Source: Bifidobacterium sp. UBA744 (lineage in GTDB: Bacteria; Actinomycetota; Actinomycetes; Actinomycetales; Bifidobacteriaceae). Taken from it: a stretch of DNA of 21,494 nt. Positions 6,828 to 13,105 of this stretch are shown piece after piece. The DNA lies in assembly GCA_002298605.1 (NCBI GenBank), contig DBKS01000056.1:12446-33939 (forward strand), given 5' to 3'. The translations under genes and the position numbers were made by a program. Position 1 is the first letter of the stretch, and each line of letters opens with the position of its first letter. The notes beneath the pieces were generated by a model that was not told where the DNA came from, made no database searches, and saw nothing but the letters and a program-made list of their open reading frames with translations.

Positions 6828-7160
6828 TCAGGCAGCGAGCTCGCTCTTCAACTCCTTGAGATCGGCGAGGATCTCTTCATGGCACTTCTCATTGGTGTCG
6901 AACGCAAGGTGGCAGAACGCACACTCGTGGTTCTCGGAGTTCTCACGGCAGGCCTTGCCGCAATGCTTACCCTCGCACTTATCGCAGTCGGAATCGTTGC
7001 AGCAGTCGCCATCGGAGCAGCAACCGCAGCAGCCGCAAGCGGCAACGCCGTGCTCGTGCCTGGACGGATCGAACTTGGCCAAGACGTCCTTGTCGACTGC
7101 GAAAACGCCTTCCTCGGTAACGATTTCATAAGCGTGCTTGTCGTAGTTCTTGACGGTCAT
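6828..7160 (-). CDS. Small Cys-rich protein, putative zinc-binding or metallothionein-like
   Basis: I do not recognise a named family. The 110-residue acidic product has three parts: an N-terminal segment MTVKNYDKHAYEIVTEEGVF (to about residue 35), a central stretch to about residue 91 with 14 cysteines and several histidines, and a C-terminal charged helix ending KELKSELAA. The centre contains ACGCCGCCSDGDCCNDSDC and then single Cys spaced by 2 to 8 residues, ending with CAFC and one more. Such density suggests binding of several metal ions, as in a metallothionein or metal store. The ATG at 7160 follows AAAGGAA at 8-base spacing. It is downstream of the Fur-like regulator gene in the same direction, with a Zur-like site at the regulator's end. 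Either zinc scavenging and storage or zinc delivery would fit; both are inference. Confidence 0.75.
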   Translation of the reverse strand: MTVKNYDKHAYEIVTEEGVFAVDKDVLAKFDPSRHEHGVAACGCCGCCSDGDCCNDSDCDKCEGKHCGKACRENSENHECAFCHLAFDTNEKCHEEILADLKELKSELAA

Positions 7161-7234
7161 CTCGCAATTCCTTTCATTGTCATGCATTACGTTTTCCGTG
7201 GGTATATTACGGACACGCTCCGTGTGGGGGAAAA

Positions 7235-7726
7235 TCAATGAGAGTAATTATCAGATTCCGCTATCGTGCCGCTCGAAACGACTGACCCCGCGACATGTTC
7301 GTCATGACGTGATTGGTTTTGCGATTGCACGCATCTCGGACAAATACCGAAAATCTCCAGATCATGGTCGACATCCCGATAACGCAGATACGCCACCGCC
7401 TTGTCGATCCACCGTTCAAGTCCCGGCACCTCGATTTCCACGGTGCGCCCGCATATGCGGCAGATGACATGATGATGGTGTTTGCCATCCGAGCACTCAC
7501 GGTAGAACGTCTCACCATCGACATGAATGACATCCACCTCCCCGCGCTCGGCCATCAGTTTCAGATTTCGGTATACGGTCGCGGCTCCAACTTTAAGATT
7601 GCGGCGTTTCAGCACCTCGATTACCTGTTGCGCGGAGACGAAACGCCGCGCATCGCCCAAAGCCTGCGCAATGAGCAGCCTCGGCCTAGTGACACGTTCC
7701 TTCGCGACGCTCTTAGCATCCACCAC
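7235..7726 (-). CDS. Fur-family metalloregulator, probably Zur
   Basis: A Fur-family repressor of about 163 residues. The winged-helix part shows TRPRLLIAQAL, FVSAQQVIEVLKRR and the recognition region VGAATVYRNLKLMAERGEV. The dimer domain has the regulatory His cluster KHHHHVICRICGRTVEIE, then DHDLEIFGICPRC; the two CxxC pairs form the structural zinc site. The start is uncertain. GTG at 7726 follows GAAAGGGG at 8 bases and fits family length; GTG at 7735 and 7780 are also in frame. A strong ribosome site lies further up before an out-of-frame ATG at 7800. The gene is divergent from the ZnuA-ZinT gene, across a Zur-like operator, so autoregulation is likely. The Cys-rich gene follows. Zinc is favoured over iron or manganese only because of the target genes around it. 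Confidence 0.88.
   Translation of the reverse strand: MVDAKSVAKERVTRPRLLIAQALGDARRFVSAQQVIEVLKRRNLKVGAATVYRNLKLMAERGEVDVIHVDGETFYRECSDGKHHHHVICRICGRTVEIEVPGLERWIDKAVAYLRYRDVDHDLEIFGICPRCVQSQNQSRHDEHVAGSVVSSGTIAESDNYSH
7239..7253 (-). promoter_or_regulatory. Zur-like site upstream of the Cys-rich gene
   Basis: On the minus strand TGATAATTACTCTCA matches TGAAAATGATTTTCA at 11 of 15 positions and shares TGATAAT with the neighbourhood of the rpmB site. It overlaps the last codons of the Fur-like gene, 79 bases before the Cys-rich start. No convincing -10/-35 pair could be assigned nearby, so confidence is limited. Confidence 0.35.
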
Positions 7727-7810
7727 AAGCGGCACCCCTTTCGGGAAGCACAGCTTTGGCACAGCGTGGAATCCACACACTCCACATGCGCGACACGCAT
7801 GCCCCTTTCC

Positions 7811-7840
7811 TTGTTGCTAACGATTCTCATTTGCTATGAT
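7811..7840 (+). promoter_or_regulatory. Promoter of the ZnuA-ZinT gene with overlapping Zur-like operator
   Basis: TTGTTG (7811-7816), an 18-base spacer and TATGAT (7835-7840) form a promoter reading toward the gene at 7982. TGCTAACGATTCTCA (7815-7829) in the spacer matches the Zur box at 11 of 15 positions and shares CGATTCTCATT with the site at 4209. The region is shared with the divergent Fur-like gene, so one operator may control both. Confidence 0.5.
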
Positions 7841-7981
7841 ATCTCGCGTCACGGAACTTTCTCAGCGAACTTTCCACACAGCGATCATCGCAGGCAAGTC
7901 GCAGAGGACATGAATTCCGATTGGCAAATCAACTGGGTCACATACCCCCAGCAACAGAACAAAAGGTAGAAAGAGAAGAGC

Positions 7982-9586
7982 ATGAGCCAATCAAACGGCA
8001 TCAATCCCGACAATGCCACTTCGTCGACAACGTCGAAAAGAAGCCGCATGGCCTCGCTGGCCGTAACGTTCGTCGCAGGGCTGGCCATCGGAGGACTCGT
8101 CATCGGCGGTGTCCTTCAGGCCACAAAGGCGAAAACCGGCCTACCATCCACGGACAACTTGGCAACGTCCATTTCCGAAACCTCATCCGACCGATGCAGC
8201 ACAACCTTCAACGTCGTCGCATCCGTCAACCAGTGGGGTTCACTCGCGCAGGAGCTGGGCGGCGCGTGCGCCCAAGTCACCTCGCTGATCAATTCGACGG
8301 CGGCGGATCCACATGACTACGAGGCGACGCCCGCCGACCTCGCCAAACTCTCCAAAGCGGACATCGTCGTGCTCAACGGCGCCGGATACGACGGATGGGC
8401 GGAGAAGGCCCAACTCGATCCATCCAAGCAGACGATCGTCAACGTGGGTGACATCATGGGGATAACGGCCACGGAAGAACACAGCCACGAACACGAAGAG
8501 GGCGAAGGGCACCACCACCATCACGGAAGCGTCAATCCGCACCTGTGGTTCAGCCCCGAAGCGGTGTTGAAGGCCTCCCAAGCCATCACCAGCGCATATG
8601 TCGACCGGGCGGGCGGCAACAGCGACACCGCGGCCACCGCACAACGCCATTCGAACGAGTGGAACGCCGATTACGCCGATTTCGTGGCCCTGGTCAACGA
8701 GGGGCGATCACAGAATCTGCAACGCCGCTACGTGGCAACCGAATCGATTATCAGCTATCTGCTGGAGTACACCGGCGCGGTGGACCACACGCCAGCCACG
8801 TACACCAACGCAATGAACAACGATGCCGAGCCCAGTGCCGCCGACCTTAAAAGCGCGCTCGACACGGTGAGCGGACCGGACGTGGACATTTTGGTGATCA
8901 ACCCGCAGGAGATGGGAGGCTTCGCGCAAAAGCTCAACGATGCGGCAACAGCGGCCGGCAAAACCATCGTATCCGTCACCGAACAGCTGCCGGAAAACCA
9001 GAAGACCCTGCTGGGCTGGCTCACCGTCATAGCTCATCAGGTCATGGCCAACGACACAATGAACGGCTGGTTCCTGACCCAGGACGTCAAGGACCGCTCG
9101 CTGTCAGACTATACGGGCGACTGGCAGTCGGCATACCCGCTGCTGCAGAACGGCAGCCTGAAGAAGGTCATGGAGGCGAAGGCCAAAACCGGCGATATGA
9201 CCGAGGACGAATACACGAAGTATTACGACACCGGCTACAAAACCGACGTGGACCACATCTCGATCAACGGCAGCCAGATCACCTTCACCCGTGGGGACAA
9301 GACGGCAACCGCCACCTACGAATATTCCGGATACAAGATACTGGACTATGCCAAGGGCAATCGAGGCGTCCGGTTCCTCTTCACCGCCACCGGCGACGTG
9401 CCGGACGGCGCGCCAAAGGCCGTGCAGTTCTCCGACCACGGCATCGCACCGGGCAAGGCGGCGCATTTCCACATCTTCATGTCCGACTCGCAAGAAAACG
9501 GACTGAAGGAGCTGAACAACTGGCCGACCTATTATCCCGCGTCAATGAGCGCCGACGAGGTGGCCACCGAAATGCTGGCCCACTAG
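7982..9586 (+). CDS. Fusion of ZnuA-like zinc-binding domain and ZinT domain (AdcA-like)
   Basis: The 534-residue protein joins two zinc-binding modules. Residues 23-47 are one hydrophobic segment without a lipobox Cys, so it is probably anchored by an uncleaved signal or secreted. Residues about 75-355 are ZnuA-like: SVNQWGSLAQELGG, DPHDYE (His111), an acidic His-rich loop at 164-181 with five consecutive His, NPHLWF (His187), and ATES at the usual third-His position. Residues about 365-534 are a ZinT (YodA) domain: LSDYTGDWQSAYPLL, then SDHGIAPGKAAHFHIFM, whose His486, 495 and 497 match the ZinT zinc ligands, and NWPTYYP. The same architecture is known in streptococcal AdcA. It starts under a promoter with a Zur-like operator and ends before a strong hairpin. 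No permease or ATPase gene is near, so it probably serves a transporter encoded elsewhere. Confidence 0.92.
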   Translation: MSQSNGINPDNATSSTTSKRSRMASLAVTFVAGLAIGGLVIGGVLQATKAKTGLPSTDNLATSISETSSDRCSTTFNVVASVNQWGSLAQELGGACAQVTSLINSTAADPHDYEATPADLAKLSKADIVVLNGAGYDGWAEKAQLDPSKQTIVNVGDIMGITATEEHSHEHEEGEGHHHHHGSVNPHLWFSPEAVLKASQAITSAYVDRAGGNSDTAATAQRHSNEWNADYADFVALVNEGRSQNLQRRYVATESIISYLLEYTGAVDHTPATYTNAMNNDAEPSAADLKSALDTVSGPDVDILVINPQEMGGFAQKLNDAATAAGKTIVSVTEQLPENQKTLLGWLTVIAHQVMANDTMNGWFLTQDVKDRSLSDYTGDWQSAYPLLQNGSLKKVMEAKAKTGDMTEDEYTKYYDTGYKTDVDHISINGSQITFTRGDKTATATYEYSGYKILDYAKGNRGVRFLFTATGDVPDGAPKAVQFSDHGIAPGKAAHFHIFMSDSQENGLKELNNWPTYYPASMSADEVATEMLAH

Positions 9587-9599
9587 TCGCACCGCACCG

Positions 9600-9643
9600 A
9601 TGGGAGGGGGCTTGGAATCTGACGATCCCAAGCCCCCTCCCAT
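9600..9643. terminator. Strong hairpin between convergent ZnuA-ZinT and Fur-like genes
   Basis: ATGGGAGGGGGCTTGG (9600-9615) and CCAAGCCCCCTCCCAT (9628-9643) pair perfectly over 16 bp with a 12-base loop. It lies 13 bases after the + strand stop and 42 before the - strand stop. There is no U-tract, but its strength and position between converging genes indicate a two-way terminator. Confidence 0.7.
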
Positions 9644-9685
9644 TGCCTGGCCGACGCGCAGCCAGCCGCGCACAGGACAAGCCGA

Positions 9686-10111
9686 TCAGCCGGCATTCGT
9701 TTCGCGTAGCGCCTTCTGACATTCGGGACATAGGCCGAACACTTCGACGGTATGACTGGACACCGTGAAGCCGTATTGCGCGGCGACCTTGCGAACCCAA
9801 GCTTCGCTCGGTGGCTCGATCTCCATGGTGCGCCCGCAGCGCGTGCACACCAGGTGATGATGATGCTCGTCGTCGCCGCACAATCGGAACAGCTGCTGAC
9901 CACCCATTCTGATCGTGTCCGCAGCGCCCGAATCGGCCAGCGCGTTGAGCTGCCGGTAGACGGTGGCCAGACCTATTTTGACACCCTCATCGGCCAGACG
10001 ACGATGCAGGTCCTGCGCGGAGATGAACTCCTCGCTGCGTCTCAGCGTCTCGCGAATGATCTCCTTCTGCCTGGTATGCCTCACCGGGCGTTCCGGACTG
10101 GTCATTGCCAT
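9686..10111 (-). CDS. Fur-family metalloregulator (second copy)
   Basis: A 141-residue Fur-family protein of standard length. The winged helix contains HTRQKEIIRETL, FISAQDLHRRL and GLATVYRQLNAL; the dimer domain has DDEHHHHLVCTRCGRTMEIE, then SSHTVEVFGLCPEC, giving both structural CxxC pairs and the regulatory His cluster. The pattern is close to Zur of other actinobacteria. The ATG at 10111 follows GAGGGAAAG and lies 4 bases after the purK stop, so it is probably co-transcribed with purE-purK; GTG at 10129 and ATG at 10105 are alternatives. It shares fold and motifs with the regulator at 7235 but differs in much of its sequence, so the two may sense different metals or have different target sets. 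No Zur-like site was noticed directly before it. Confidence 0.9.
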   Translation of the reverse strand: MAMTSPERPVRHTRQKEIIRETLRRSEEFISAQDLHRRLADEGVKIGLATVYRQLNALADSGAADTIRMGGQQLFRLCGDDEHHHHLVCTRCGRTMEIEPPSEAWVRKVAAQYGFTVSSHTVEVFGLCPECQKALRETNAG

Positions 10112-10115
10112 TGCG

Positions 10116-11312
10116 TTACTTTCCCTCACCGGACAGGCGGACCGGCTTCACGTCGCGCCAGCAGCCAGTCGCCTCCAAGGCATCGACAGTGGCGGCGGGA
10201 TCATCGGTGAGCACAGTGATATGACCCATCTTGCGATCGTGGCGCACCTCGGCCTTGCCGTAATCGTGCACATTCCATTCCGGATGATCCTGAATCAGCG
10301 CACGCGTGGGCTCCACATGCTGGCCAAGCACATTCACCATGACGGCCGGGGACAGCAGCTTCGGTTGGGGCAGCGGCCAGCCGGCGATACCGCGGATATG
10401 CGCGTCGAACTGGTCGATGGAACACGCCTCGATGGTGTAATGCCCGGAATTATGCGGGCGAGGGGCCAGCTCGTTGACGATCACCCGATCATCCGGCGTG
10501 ACGAACAGCTCGATGGCGAGCGTGCCGGCGAGTTCGAAGCCCCTGGCCAGACGAACGGCGAGCTCATGCGCCTCACGGGCCACATGGCCGCTTACCGCGG
10601 CCGGAGCGATGGTCATATGCAGGATGTTGTTGCGATGCTCATTGCGCACGATGGGGAACGTGACGAAATCCCTGCCATTGCCCGACACCAGGATCGAAGC
10701 CTCGAAGGCGAAATCCACGAACCCCTCGAGAATGGAGGGCGGGAACCCACCGCCTCGATCGCCACGCGCGCGGATCTTCTCCAAGTCGGCGTCGGAGCGC
10801 AGCACGCTCTGCCCATGCCCGTCATATCCGCCGGAACGGGTCTTCAGCACGGCCGGATAATGGATCTCATCAAGGGCGGCGTCCAGTTCCTCGAAATTGT
10901 TCACCGCACGCCACGGGGCCGTGGCGATGCCATGCTTGTTGATGAAGGTCTTCTCATTGACGCGATCCTGCGTGACGCGCAACAGGTCGGTGCCCTGCGG
11001 CGCCGCGGTGATGCCACGCACCTCGTCGATGGCATCGGCGTCCACATTCTCGAACTCATACGTCAGCACGTCGGATTTGACGGCCAGATCGTGAATGGCG
11101 GTTTTGTCGTCATACTCGGCGGTAATCTGAAAATCCGCCACCTGCGCGGTGGGGCAATCAGGGGTCGGATCAAGCACGCCGATGCGGAAACCCATGTATT
11201 TGGCGGATAGCGCCATCATGCGGCCAAGCTGGCCACCGCCGACAATACCGATGGTCGCACCAGGCATCAGCCGCTCGATACGACCGTTTGTTTCCTCAGA
11301 CAAGCTGGGCAT
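10116..11312 (-). CDS. purK: N5-carboxyaminoimidazole ribonucleotide synthase
   Basis: PurK converts aminoimidazole ribonucleotide, ATP and bicarbonate to N5-CAIR in purine synthesis. The 398-residue protein has the ATP-grasp order: nucleotide-fold start GATIGIVGGGQLGRMMALSA, VLTYEFENVD, then the ATP-binding region VLKTRSGGYDGHGQ, and the catalytic part VNELAPRPHNSGHYTIEA. The start overlaps the purE end by 17 bases, and AGGAGAAGG lies about 13 bases before the ATG at 11312. A second ATG at 11267 just before the Rossmann strand would remove a 15-residue extension. PurE follows in the pathway and precedes it in the operon. The second Fur-like gene comes next. Confidence 0.95.
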   Translation of the reverse strand: MPSLSEETNGRIERLMPGATIGIVGGGQLGRMMALSAKYMGFRIGVLDPTPDCPTAQVADFQITAEYDDKTAIHDLAVKSDVLTYEFENVDADAIDEVRGITAAPQGTDLLRVTQDRVNEKTFINKHGIATAPWRAVNNFEELDAALDEIHYPAVLKTRSGGYDGHGQSVLRSDADLEKIRARGDRGGGFPPSILEGFVDFAFEASILVSGNGRDFVTFPIVRNEHRNNILHMTIAPAAVSGHVAREAHELAVRLARGFELAGTLAIELFVTPDDRVIVNELAPRPHNSGHYTIEACSIDQFDAHIRGIAGWPLPQPKLLSPAVMVNVLGQHVEPTRALIQDHPEWNVHDYGKAEVRHDRKMGHITVLTDDPAATVDALEATGCWRDVKPVRLSGEGK

Positions 11313-11799
11313 TGGACTGGGCCACCTTCTCCTTCAGGGAATCACGGTATTCCTGCAATTCGGTTGCAAGACGCTCATCATTGACGGACAGGATCTGCAC
11401 GGCCAGCAGACCGGCGTTCGTGGCACCTGAATTGCCCACGGCGGTGGTCGCGACGGGAATACCTCCAGGCATCTGCACAATCGACAGCAGCGAATCCCAG
11501 CCGGACAGCGCATGCGAGCGCACCGGCACGCCGATAACCGGCAACGTGGTCTGCGCGGCGACCATGCCGGGCAGATGCGCGGCTCCGCCGGCGCCGGCGA
11601 TGATCACCTTGAAGCCGTTGCCACGAGCCGCGTGGGCAAACTCACCCATCAGCTCCGGGGTGCGGTGAGCGGAGATGACCTGCTTGTGATAGGCGACATG
11701 GAACTGGTCCAGAATGTCGCAGGCGCGCTTCATGGTCTCCCAGTCGCTCGCCGATCCCATGATGACGGCGACCTCGGGGGTGGCGGTTTGTTCAGTCAT
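11296..11799 (-). CDS. purE: N5-carboxyaminoimidazole ribonucleotide mutase, class I
   Basis: PurE moves the carboxylate of N5-CAIR to carbon 4, the step after PurK. The 167-residue protein shows the class I motifs: VAVIMGSASDWETM near the N-terminus, VISAHRTPELM, IIAGAGGAAHLPGMVAA, and LLSIVQMPGGIPVATTAVG. Length and motifs match bacterial PurE. The ATG at 11799 follows GGAAGG at 9 bases; a GTG at 11832 in frame would add residues without match to the family. The gene overlaps purK, so the pair is translationally coupled. The oxidoreductase at 11844 is upstream in the same direction, 44 bases away. Confidence 0.96.
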   Translation of the reverse strand: MTEQTATPEVAVIMGSASDWETMKRACDILDQFHVAYHKQVISAHRTPELMGEFAHAARGNGFKVIIAGAGGAAHLPGMVAAQTTLPVIGVPVRSHALSGWDSLLSIVQMPGGIPVATTAVGNSGATNAGLLAVQILSVNDERLATELQEYRDSLKEKVAQSNAQLV

Positions 11800-11843
11800 A
11801 GTCGATAACCTTCCGCGAATTGAGAATAACAATCACTGTACGC

Positions 11844-12836
11844 CTAAAGATCGATAACGACCTTGCCGAACACATCACCGCCATCGAGGCGCGCGAAGGC
11901 ATCGTTTGCGGCATCCAGACCGGCATAGCGGGAATCGATGGTCGGATGCAGGTCGGAATGCTCCACGAATCGCAGCAGTCGGGCGAAATTCTCCCGCGAT
12001 CCCATGGTCACGCCCTGCACGCGGATGTCCTGGAAGAACACGCGGGTCAGTTCGGCCCCCGGCTGGTCGCCGCTGGTCGCCCCACAGATGGCGACGGTAC
12101 CGCCAGGACGCACCGAACGCACCGAATGCCCCCACGTGGCGGCGCCCACGGAATCGATCACCGCATCCACCTTGCGCGGCAGACGAGCGCCGGCTTCGAA
12201 GGCGGCGTCGGCGCCGATGGCGAGGGCGCGCGTCCGCTTGGCCTCGGAACGGGACGTGACGAATACCTCAAGGCCCGCGGCATGGGCGAGCTGGATCGCC
12301 GCGGTTGCCACGCCGCCGCCGGCACCCTGGATGAGAATGGTGTCGCCGGGCTTGACCCGCGCGGCTTCGAACACCAGCGAATAGGCGGTCAGCCAGCTGG
12401 TGCCGAGCGCGGCGGCCTCGCCGAAGTCGAGATTGCGCGGCTTGGCGAACACGTTGGCGCTCGGCACCGACGTTTTCTCGGCCAACGTGCCCGGATAGCG
12501 CTCGGAGAGGATCGAACGGCGCTCCCCCGGGGCCACGCCGCTGCCGTCAGTGCCGATGAAGGTGTACAGCACCACCTCGCTGCCGGCCTTGAGCCCGTGC
12601 TTGCCGGGAATGTCCTCGTCGAGGACGCCGGCGGCATCGGTGCCGAGAATCATCGGCGTCTGCCCGGCCGACAGCCCCACTCCGGCCAGACTCCACAGAT
12701 CATGGTGGTTCAGCGTCGCGGCCTTGACGCTGACGGTCGACCAGAACGGCCTGGGTTGCGGTTCCGGCCGCTCCCCCACGCCGAGCTGTCCCAGCGGATC
12801 CTCCCGACTCACACCTGCTGCGTACACGGCCTTCAT
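11844..12836 (-). CDS. MDR-family zinc-type alcohol dehydrogenase-like NAD(P)H oxidoreductase
   Basis: A 330-residue medium-chain dehydrogenase/reductase. The GroES-like N-terminal half shows LNHHDLWSLAGVG, PMILGTDAAGVL and AGSEVVLY. The Rossmann half shows the cofactor loop ILIQGAGGGVATAAIQLAHA, then VFVTSRSEAKRTRALAIGA, with the Ser-Arg after the second strand suggesting NADPH. DVFGKVVIDL is the usual end. The cysteines of the structural zinc lobe are absent, so despite the family name zinc is probably not bound. The substrate is unknown; quinone or enal reductase relatives are common. AAGGAG lies 7 bases before the ATG. It may be the first gene of a minus-strand transcript with purE and purK, but nothing links the function. 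Confidence 0.85.
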   Translation of the reverse strand: MKAVYAAGVSREDPLGQLGVGERPEPQPRPFWSTVSVKAATLNHHDLWSLAGVGLSAGQTPMILGTDAAGVLDEDIPGKHGLKAGSEVVLYTFIGTDGSGVAPGERRSILSERYPGTLAEKTSVPSANVFAKPRNLDFGEAAALGTSWLTAYSLVFEAARVKPGDTILIQGAGGGVATAAIQLAHAAGLEVFVTSRSEAKRTRALAIGADAAFEAGARLPRKVDAVIDSVGAATWGHSVRSVRPGGTVAICGATSGDQPGAELTRVFFQDIRVQGVTMGSRENFARLLRFVEHSDLHPTIDSRYAGLDAANDAFARLDGGDVFGKVVIDL

Positions 12837-13105
12837 TGACTTGCTCCTTCATATGTCCGCGGACTGACGCAAGGCACGCGCGTCCGACCCCACTGCCCAA
12901 CAGGTCGTATTGTCTCGCATCTGGCCGACGAGCGCCACGGAAGCGCATCGCATCCGGTCCCGCCCGGCCACCGCCGCGCCAGCGACGAACTCATATATGA
13001 GGATTCTGGGGCGGTTGCGGGCGTACGGACCGGATGCGCCGGCGACCGCCTACACTTGGTGCGGTTATGGTCATCATTGGGCGCCACCTTGAGAAGGAGG
13101 ATGAG
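12837..13105. other. Divergent intergenic region with palindromes
   Basis: These 269 bases separate two divergent genes. CTCATATATGAG at 12990-13001 is a perfect 12-base palindrome. GCATCCGGTCC (12950-12960) and GGACCGGATGC (13027-13037) are an 11-base inverted repeat 66 bases apart, and adjacent GCCCG and CGGGC extend the pairing. TACACT at 13051 could be a -10 for the DXS-like gene. No small gene is supported. Confidence 0.4.

Noticed and set aside
6879..7241. Hydrophobic + strand frame opposite the Cys-rich gene
   Set aside because: It looks like a membrane protein, but Ala/Val/Ile runs arise automatically as the reverse of Cys/Asp/Gly codons. The minus-strand gene has a good ribosome site and a terminator.
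7910..7969. 19-codon frame upstream of the ZnuA-ZinT gene
   Set aside because: GAGG is only two bases from the ATG, the peptide has no informative make-up and no hairpins accompany it.
8505..8530. His-codon run as a possible tag or repeat artefact
   Set aside because: It lies at the usual site of the His-rich loop in ZnuA proteins and is expected there.
11820..12839. 339-codon + strand frame opposite the MDR oxidoreductase
   Set aside because: The minus strand has a complete dehydrogenase with cofactor motif and ribosome site; the + frame matches nothing.
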